Assembly (NCBI GenBank): GCA_002392945.1
Contig: DGHZ01000057.1
Coordinates: forward strand, 1-28,608
Direction: 5' to 3'
Origin: Caryophanales bacterium UBA3835
Lineage (GTDB): Bacteria > Bacillota_I > Bacilli_A > RFN20 > CAG-826
Length of the DNA stretch: 28,608 nt
A program made the translations under genes and the position numbers. A model generated the notes under the pieces. It made no database searches and was not told where the DNA came from. It saw nothing but the letters and a program-made list of their open reading frames with translations. Positions 23,574 through 28,608 of the stretch are shown piece after piece (position 1 is the stretch's first letter; every line of letters starts with the position of its first letter).

Positions 23574-26173
23574 TATTTCACTAATCCTTTAGCAACATCT
23601 AAAGCTTCATTAATTTTAGAAGCGTCTTTTCCTGCTCCACTAGCAAAGTCTGGTCTTCCTCCACCAGATCCACCTAAGATAGTGGCAACATTCCTTACTA
23701 AGTCACCAGCTCTATAAGCTTTTTGAGCGCTTCCGTTTACACTACAAACAACAGGTATAGAATCTTTACCACCACCGATAAAAATAATCAAAGAATCTTT
23801 ATGAGTAACTTTAAGTTTATCAACTAAAGACACTAAGGCATTTCTATCCGCATCTTTGATGTGTTTAATTAACGCCTCTTTATCATCAAATTTAACAAAT
23901 TCTCCATCTAATGAGGCGCTTTCCGCATTAGCGAGTTTTTGACTTAATGATTCCACAGTTTTCTTTAGTTCAGTTTTCTCCGCTAACATCGCATTCAGAC
24001 GAATATTCACTTCGCTAATAGAACCAGCACCTAAGCTACTTTTAGCTTGTACTAACATATTTTCGCGTTTTTTCAGTAATTCATAAGCACCAATTGAGGT
24101 TCGAGAAACAATACGTCTAACTCCACTAGCAACTGATTCTTCACTTTCAATGACAAAGACACCAATATCTCTAGTGTTACTAACATGAGTGCCACCACAG
24201 AATTCCTTAGAAACTTCGCCAAAGCAAACCACTCTAACAATGTCTCCATATTTATCATCAAATAAAGCTTTTGCGCCAATCTTTTTAGCCTCATCAATGG
24301 ATAAGACTTTAGTCTCTTCTGCGATCGCTTCAGAGATCCATCTATTAACCTTTCTTTCCACTTCTGCAATTTCTTCTTCACTCATCTTTTTAAAGTGTGA
24401 GAAGTCAAAGTGAATATAATCAGCACACACATAGCTACCCTTTTGAGCAACGTGGTCTCCAAGGACTTCAGTTAAAGCACTTTGAAGTAAATGCACTGAA
24501 GAGTGATTTCTTCTAATTAATTCACGGTTATAAGAATCAATCTTAAGATTAACTTTATCGCCGACTTTAATTTCACCAAATAAAACAGTGACATGATGTA
24601 AATGCTGTTTATTTGGAGCTTTGCTAACAGAAATAACTTTAGCTTCCATAGATTTATTTGAGATGGTGCCAATATCAGAAACTTGTCCTCCACTTTCTGC
24701 GTAGAATGGAGTTTCTTTAACGATTAAGTCACCTTCTCCTGATAATGAATCTACTTTTTCTCCGTTTATAAATAAGCCAATAACTTCACTTTCCAATTCA
24801 ACTTTTTCATAATCGAAAGAACTTTGTTCTTTAAAGTTCATTAAATCTATGGATTGTTTATTCATCGATTGTTGATCGCCTCGAGCAGCCCTAGCTCGCT
24901 CTTTTTGTTTATTCATTTCTTCTTCAAATTCTTTTTCGTCTACTGTAACACCATTTTCTTTACAGATTTCTAAAGTTAATTCTTTAGGGAAGCCAAATGT
25001 GTCATAGAGCTTAAACATGTCTTTGCCAGATAAAGATTTGCTATCTTTAATTAAAGACATAAGTAAAGATTCACCGTTTTGAAGAGTCTTTAAGAATTTT
25101 TCTTCTTCAGCTTGGACCATCTTAGAGATGAATTCTTGTTTATCTAATAAATATGGGTAGTAAGATTTCATAATTTCCGCGACTACTGGAACAAGTTTAT
25201 GTAAGAAATGAGTGTCAATTCCTAATACGTGTCCATATCTTTCGGCTCTACGGAGTAATCTACGTAAAACGTATCCTCTACCTTCATTAGAGAACATTTC
25301 TCCATCCGCTAAAGCAAAGGTAATAGTTCTAATATGGTCCGCAATCACTCTAAAAGCGCGTTTATTTGAGGAATATTCTTTTTTCGATATTTCTTCTGTC
25401 TTTTGAATAATTGGCCAGAATAAATCAGTTTCATAAGCAGTATCGGTTTCTTGAATGACACAAGCAAATCTTTCTAAGCCCGCACCAGTATCGATGTTTT
25501 TACTTGGAAGTTCTTTATATTCGCTTCTTTTCTTTCCAATTTCACTATTAAACTGCGAGAAAACGATATTCCAAATTTCGACATATCTAAAGTTTGGTAA
25601 ATCTTCTTCTAGTAACTTCACTCCAACATGTTCTGGATCAAATTTTTCTCCACGATCAAAATGAACTTCAGTGTCAGGTCCACAAGGCCCTTCTCCAATT
25701 TCCCAGAAGTTGTCTTCTTTTTTAATTAAATGAGATTCTTCTACTCCAACATCTAACCAGCATTTTTTAGTTTCTAAATCATCTGGATGATATGTAACAT
25801 ATAATCTTTCCTTTGGAAAGTTAAACCATTTTTCACTAGTTAAAAGCTCCCACGCCCAAGGGATAACTTCTTTTCTAAAATAATCTCCAATAGAGAAATT
25901 GCCTAACATTTCAAAGAAAGTTAAGTGAGTTGCATCACCCACATTTTCAATATCATTAGTTCTAATACTCTTTTGAGCGTTAGTGATTCTTCTACTTGGT
26001 GGTACTTCACTACCATCAAAATATTTCTTTAAAGCCGCAACCCCGGCGTTAATCCAAAGTAAAGTTGGATCATTTTTAGGAATGAGTGAACTACCTGGTT
26101 CGACGTGGTGACCTTTACTTTTAAAGAAGTCTAACCACATTTGTCTAATTTCACTTGAAGACATCTTTTTCAT
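23573..26173 (-). CDS. alaS: Alanine-tRNA ligase
   Basis: 866 residues, full length. The class II catalytic core (about 1-240) includes LTFFEMLGNFSIGDYF and the WINAGVA motif. The tRNA-binding middle domain is followed by the editing domain with RNHSSVHLLQSAL (the HxxxH zinc ligands, with S-S in place of the more common T-A) and EFCGGTHV. The C-Ala domain ends GGSGGGRPDFASGAG. It charges tRNA-Ala and clears Ser/Gly mischarging. First gene of alaS-ruvX-DUF1292. The ATG follows GGAGG by 7 bases. Upstream is an alanine T-box that adjusts transcription to uncharged tRNA-Ala. Confidence 0.98.
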   Translation of the reverse strand: MKKMSSSEIRQMWLDFFKSKGHHVEPGSSLIPKNDPTLLWINAGVAALKKYFDGSEVPPSRRITNAQKSIRTNDIENVGDATHLTFFEMLGNFSIGDYFRKEVIPWAWELLTSEKWFNFPKERLYVTYHPDDLETKKCWLDVGVEESHLIKKEDNFWEIGEGPCGPDTEVHFDRGEKFDPEHVGVKLLEEDLPNFRYVEIWNIVFSQFNSEIGKKRSEYKELPSKNIDTGAGLERFACVIQETDTAYETDLFWPIIQKTEEISKKEYSSNKRAFRVIADHIRTITFALADGEMFSNEGRGYVLRRLLRRAERYGHVLGIDTHFLHKLVPVVAEIMKSYYPYLLDKQEFISKMVQAEEEKFLKTLQNGESLLMSLIKDSKSLSGKDMFKLYDTFGFPKELTLEICKENGVTVDEKEFEEEMNKQKERARAARGDQQSMNKQSIDLMNFKEQSSFDYEKVELESEVIGLFINGEKVDSLSGEGDLIVKETPFYAESGGQVSDIGTISNKSMEAKVISVSKAPNKQHLHHVTVLFGEIKVGDKVNLKIDSYNRELIRRNHSSVHLLQSALTEVLGDHVAQKGSYVCADYIHFDFSHFKKMSEEEIAEVERKVNRWISEAIAEETKVLSIDEAKKIGAKALFDDKYGDIVRVVCFGEVSKEFCGGTHVSNTRDIGVFVIESEESVASGVRRIVSRTSIGAYELLKKRENMLVQAKSSLGAGSISEVNIRLNAMLAEKTELKKTVESLSQKLANAESASLDGEFVKFDDKEALIKHIKDADRNALVSLVDKLKVTHKDSLIIFIGGGKDSIPVVCSVNGSAQKAYRAGDLVRNVATILGGSGGGRPDFASGAGKDASKINEALDVAKGLVK

Positions 26174-26191
26174 ATTTTTTCCTCCAAATAT

Positions 26192-26216
26192 AAGAAAACG
26201 TTCCTTTATAGGAACG
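26192..26216 (-). terminator. T-box regulated terminator before alaS
   Basis: CGTTCCT-ATAA-AGGAACG (26199-26216), then TTTTCTTATATTT on the minus strand. The 5' arm overlaps the sequence TCCTAT (26208-26213) that pairs with ATAGGA (26234-26239) in the antiterminator, so the two structures are mutually exclusive. Confidence 0.85.
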
Positions 26217-26400
26217 ACTAAGCCGCGATACCATCCTATTTCCTCTCCGATATCGGAGAGACACTTAATTAATAGTTATTTCGTTAACTTTACGGTGGCA
26301 TTACCCACACGACAAGGAGTGGCCCATTTATTCTCTATTACGTTATTGCACCAATGTAACGCTCTCTTAGAATAGAAGAAATAAATTTCTTTCCTTCGGA
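26192..26400 (-). ncRNA. T-box riboswitch (alanine) controlling alaS
   Basis: The T-box core AGGATGGTATCGCGG (26223-26237) matches the family consensus AGGGTGGNACCGCG. Upstream, AGAGAGC with a GGUG-loop hairpin (about 26340-26367) forms the distal part of stem I, followed by AUGG-GCC-ACUCC. The GCC at 26321-26323 is the likely specifier, an alanine codon. AAGGA/TCCTT (26392-26396 with 26314-26318) can close stem I. CTCTCCGAT/ATCGGAGAG (about 26242-26259) is stem III. The leader has about 225 bases and ends at the alaS ribosome binding site. Uncharged tRNA-Ala would stabilise the antiterminator and turn alaS on. Confidence 0.93.
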
Positions 26401-26404
26401 AGAT

Positions 26405-26433
26405 ATTATTACAAGAAATAAATACGCATGCAA
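26405..26433 (-). promoter_or_regulatory. Predicted promoter of the T-box-alaS operon
   Basis: TTGCAT (26428-26433), a 17-base spacer ending TGT (extended -10) and AATAAT (26405-26410; 5 of 6 match). It abuts the terminator of the rubredoxin gene. Confidence 0.5.
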
Positions 26434-26434
26434 G

Positions 26435-26458
26435 AAAAAAACGCTCGCGAGGAGCGTT
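26435..26458 (-). terminator. Intrinsic terminator of the flavodiiron operon
   Basis: AACGCTC-CTCGC-GAGCGTT on the minus strand (26440-26458, 7-bp stem) followed by T7 in total. It starts 7 bases after the rubredoxin stop. Confidence 0.88.
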
Positions 26459-26465
26459 AAATTTC

Positions 26466-26621
26466 TTATTCTTCTTGGAACATGTCTTTGCCCATCATAC
26501 ATATTGGACAAAGGAAATCTTCTGGTAAGTCTTCAAATTTAGTTCCAGGAGCGATTCCCATTTCTGGGCATCCCTCATCTTCGTCATAGACATATCCGCA
26601 AGCAGTACAAACGTATTTCAT
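26466..26621 (-). CDS. Rubredoxin (short gene)
   Basis: 51 residues, [17 protein letters not shown] at the start and [17 protein letters not shown] near the end. The four iron ligands are Cys5, Cys8, Cys38 and Cys41 in two CxxC pairs. The second pair is CPICM rather than the usual CPxCG; the rest is typical. It is a small cytoplasmic electron carrier, likely the donor to the flavodiiron protein encoded 15 bases upstream, or a general partner of other reductases. AAAGGAAAATAACA precedes the ATG. It is followed by a strong terminator. Confidence 0.95.
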   Translation of the reverse strand: MKYVCTACGYVYDEDEGCPEMGIAPGTKFEDLPEDFLCPICMMGKDMFQEE

Positions 26622-26636
26622 TGTTATTTTCCTTTC

Positions 26637-28442
26637 TTATTTTATTGGTTCAAAATCAGCAGCACCATGTTTACAAAGTGGACAGACAAAATTTTCTGGG
26701 AGTTCCTCTCCTTCATAGACATAGCCGCACACCTTACAGACATACCCTTTCTTTTTAGCGGTGTCTGGTTTTGGTTTCACATTAGCCTGATAATAATTAT
26801 AAGTCATAGTCTCGACATTATTAATAATCTTACTTTCAGTAACAGAGCAAATAAACATGCCGTGAGTGTCTAAATCGACATAACTATCAACTTTTAAAGA
26901 AATGAAAGCGTTAACATAGTTAGGTAACACTGCTAATCCGTTTTCACTTCTAATAACTTCTTTACCCGCAAATTTGTCTTTATCTTTACCAGAAACAAAG
27001 CCGTATTCTTGGAACACTGAGAAAGGTGCTTCAATATTTAAACAGTTCACATTAAGAACACCAGTCTTTTTGATAATGTCATGAGAATAGTTAGCCTTAT
27101 TGATATTAACCGCGACTCTAAGAGGAGAATCAGTTAACTGAGAAACTGTATTCACAATTAAGCCGTTATCTTTAGACCCATCTTTAGATGTTACGACATA
27201 TAAACCATATCCAATCTTAAATAAAGCTTTTGGATCTAATTCTGGTTTCTTTTCTTCCTTAATTTCTTTATGAGCTTTATATTCAGCGCATAATGTTTCT
27301 GCTAAAGCAGAAATTTGTGCTTTATTTTCTTCAGTCATCGCAGATAAGATTCTGACTTTTGGCTCGATAATCTCAACATTCTTGCAACCAGAAAGTTTAT
27401 CGCTCATAACTTTAGCCGCCATTGGAGCCCAGGTACCATTTTCAATTAAGCCAATCTTCTTATTTTGGAAGTTACGCTCCACTAAGTGAGCAATAAATGT
27501 ATCCATAAATGGGAAAATACCAGCGTTATAGGTAGTTGTGGCTAAAACGATTTTACCGTATCTAAACGCATCTTCCACGCATTCAGGCATATCATCACGC
27601 GCTAAATCGCTACATGCAACTTTTGGGCAACCAAGTCTTTTTAATTCTTCACATAAGAACTCCACTGCTTTTTTGGTGTGTCCATATACTGAGGTATAAA
27701 AAACTGCCACACCTTCAGATTCAGTTCTATAAGAACTCCAGGTGTCATATTGTTTTAAATAGTGACCTAAGTCATGGTCTAATACTGGTCCGTGTAATGG
27801 ACAAATAATTTGAATATCTAAGGTTGCCGCTTTCTTTAATAAAGCTTGAACTTGGGCGCCGTATTTTCCAACGATACCGATATAGTATCTACGGGCTTCA
27901 CAATCCCATCCTTCATGATCTTCAACATCATTAGCGCCAAATTTGCCAAAGCCATCCGCTGAGAATAAGACTTTATCATAACTATCATATGTGACCATAA
28001 CTTCTGGCCAGTGCACCATAGGTGCAAAAACAAATGTTAAGACGTGTTTACCTAAATTTAAGGTATCTCCTTCATTCACTACGATTCTATTTTTAATTTC
28101 TTCATGGAAGAATTGTTCCATCATCTTAAAAGTTTTAGCGTTTCCTAATACTTTCGCGGATGGATATTCTTTTAAGAAGTTGATGATATTCGCAGAATGG
28201 TCTGGTTCCATATGTTGAACCACTAAGATGTCTGGTTTTCTAGCCCCTAGTACTTCTTTAATATTAGCTAACCATTCTTTAGTAAAATGTTGGTCAACTG
28301 TGTCCATGACCACCACTAAATCATCAACGATGACATAAGAGTTATAAGCCATTCCTAAAGGAACAACATATTGGCCTTCAAATAAATCTATTTGATGGTC
28401 GTTAACTCCAACATAATAAATATCTTTTGTGACGTTTTTCAT
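26637..28442 (-). CDS. Flavodiiron protein fused to flavin reductase and rubredoxin domains
   Basis: 601 residues, four modules in order. Metallo-beta-lactamase-like diiron domain (1-240): HMEPDH (His77, Glu79, Asp81), His144, Asp163, His217. Flavodoxin domain (about 244-390) with FYTSVYGHTKKA. Flavin reductase-like FMN domain (about 403-555). Rubredoxin (566-600): Cys569, Cys572, Cys587, Cys590. Reduces O2 to water, or NO to N2O, protecting an anaerobe. Having its own reductase and rubredoxin means electrons can pass to the diiron site with few partners. The ATG at 28442 follows TAGGAG. The upstream flavodoxin ends 2 bases before; a separate rubredoxin follows. Confidence 0.95.
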   Translation of the reverse strand: MKNVTKDIYYVGVNDHQIDLFEGQYVVPLGMAYNSYVIVDDLVVVMDTVDQHFTKEWLANIKEVLGARKPDILVVQHMEPDHSANIINFLKEYPSAKVLGNAKTFKMMEQFFHEEIKNRIVVNEGDTLNLGKHVLTFVFAPMVHWPEVMVTYDSYDKVLFSADGFGKFGANDVEDHEGWDCEARRYYIGIVGKYGAQVQALLKKAATLDIQIICPLHGPVLDHDLGHYLKQYDTWSSYRTESEGVAVFYTSVYGHTKKAVEFLCEELKRLGCPKVACSDLARDDMPECVEDAFRYGKIVLATTTYNAGIFPFMDTFIAHLVERNFQNKKIGLIENGTWAPMAAKVMSDKLSGCKNVEIIEPKVRILSAMTEENKAQISALAETLCAEYKAHKEIKEEKKPELDPKALFKIGYGLYVVTSKDGSKDNGLIVNTVSQLTDSPLRVAVNINKANYSHDIIKKTGVLNVNCLNIEAPFSVFQEYGFVSGKDKDKFAGKEVIRSENGLAVLPNYVNAFISLKVDSYVDLDTHGMFICSVTESKIINNVETMTYNYYQANVKPKPDTAKKKGYVCKVCGYVYEGEELPENFVCPLCKHGAADFEPIK

Positions 28443-28444
28443 AA

Positions 28445-28608
28445 TTAGGCTCCTATCCAAGCATTAAGCTTGTCATCAATTTGATTTACTTCGCTACCTT
28501 TGCAAGCAAAGCCTTTTTTAATTAATGCGCCTCTAAGGGAACCTTTGAGTTCAAGTTCTGCTAATCCTAACGCTCCTTCTTCGTTAGTGGCAAAAGGATA
28601 AACGGTTT
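28445..28608 (-). CDS. Flavodoxin, C-terminal fragment (cut by window edge)
   Basis: The last 53 residues of a protein, beginning TVYPFATNEEGALGLAELEL and ending DDKLNAWIGA. The PFAT motif followed by a glycine-rich loop and the final short helix ending in W-I resemble the C-terminal end of flavodoxin-like proteins of the Flavodoxin_4 type. The rest, including the FMN-binding loop, is outside the window. The stop codon is 2 bases before the flavodiiron ATG, so the two are co-transcribed. A flavodoxin here would fit electron supply. Confidence 0.7.
   Translation of the reverse strand, partial: TVYPFATNEEGALGLAELELKGSLRGALIKKGFACKGSEVNQIDDKLNAWIGA

Noticed and set aside
24073..24381. 102-codon minus-strand frame inside alaS
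   Set aside because: Shifted frame of alaS on the same strand. The composition is Leu/Lys-rich as expected from out-of-frame reading, and alaS is intact there.
26297..26299. A second GCC (in ATGCCACC) as the T-box specifier
   Set aside because: It lies after the region where stem I should close. The GCC at 26321-26323, right after the distal stem I hairpin and before ACUCC, fits the family layout better.
1..28608. Mycoplasma-type code with UGA as tryptophan
   Set aside because: Genes of expected length end at UGA (fmt, ruvX, comEA, first CHR gene), and conserved tryptophans are UGG.
1..28608. CRISPR arrays, insertion sequences, tRNA or rRNA genes
   Set aside because: No regularly spaced repeats, transposase-like frames, cloverleaf candidates or rRNA-like stretches were noticed on either strand.

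Overview
The window is AT-rich, densely packed, and mostly transcribed from the minus strand. It looks like the chromosome of a low-GC Gram-positive bacterium: hrcA-grpE-dnaK-dnaJ under CIRCE control, an alanine T-box leader before alaS, comEA/comEC/holA/rpsT/lepA/hemW gene order, and strong AGGAGG-type ribosome binding sites. UGA is used as a stop (fmt, chrA1, comEA, ruvX) and tryptophan is read from UGG, so it does not use the Mycoplasma code. The flavodiiron/rubredoxin operon at the right end suggests an anaerobe. The spore genes gpr and spoIIP, which sit between rpsT and lepA in Bacillus subtilis, are absent. A non-sporulating, possibly gut-associated Bacilli/Mollicutes-related lineage fits, but this is inference and no species is named.

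Layout from left to right. 1-564: start of a C39-peptidase protein that runs off the edge, probably a peptidase-containing ABC exporter. 664-5391: heat-shock operon hrcA-grpE-dnaK-dnaJ, with a consensus promoter bracketed by two CIRCE operators and a terminator after dnaJ. 5419-8310: a three-gene unit made of a Fic-fold protein whose catalytic motif is destroyed, a small single-pass membrane protein, and hemW. 8352-11325: lepA and a family-4-like glycosyltransferase. 11335-14631: fmt translationally coupled to a nuclease-helicase of the DinG/XPD type. 14665-17165 (plus strand): a YfcE-like phosphodiesterase and an AMP-forming acyl ligase fused to an acyl carrier protein. 17202-17501: rpsT (plus strand). 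17508-21051: holA, comEC and comEA. 21058-21661: greA, whose terminator hairpin contains the comEA ribosome binding site. 21718-22895 (plus strand): a split CHR transporter pair. 22821-26433: T-box, alaS, ruvX and a DUF1292 gene, ending in a terminator that lies inside the opposing transporter gene. 26435-28608: flavodoxin, a flavodiiron-flavin reductase-rubredoxin fusion, and a separate 51-residue rubredoxin missed by ordinary length cut-offs.

Most of the content is housekeeping: protein folding, translation, replication, DNA uptake and oxygen defence. No mobile element, CRISPR array, tRNA or rRNA was seen. The observations most worth a second look are the degenerate Fic protein and its operon; a group of genes with a consensus -10 box only 7-9 bases before the start codon and no Shine-Dalgarno sequence (apparently leaderless mRNAs); the greA terminator that sequesters the comEA ribosome binding site; the acyl ligase-ACP fusion; and a 16-bp perfect palindrome at the transporter promoter.
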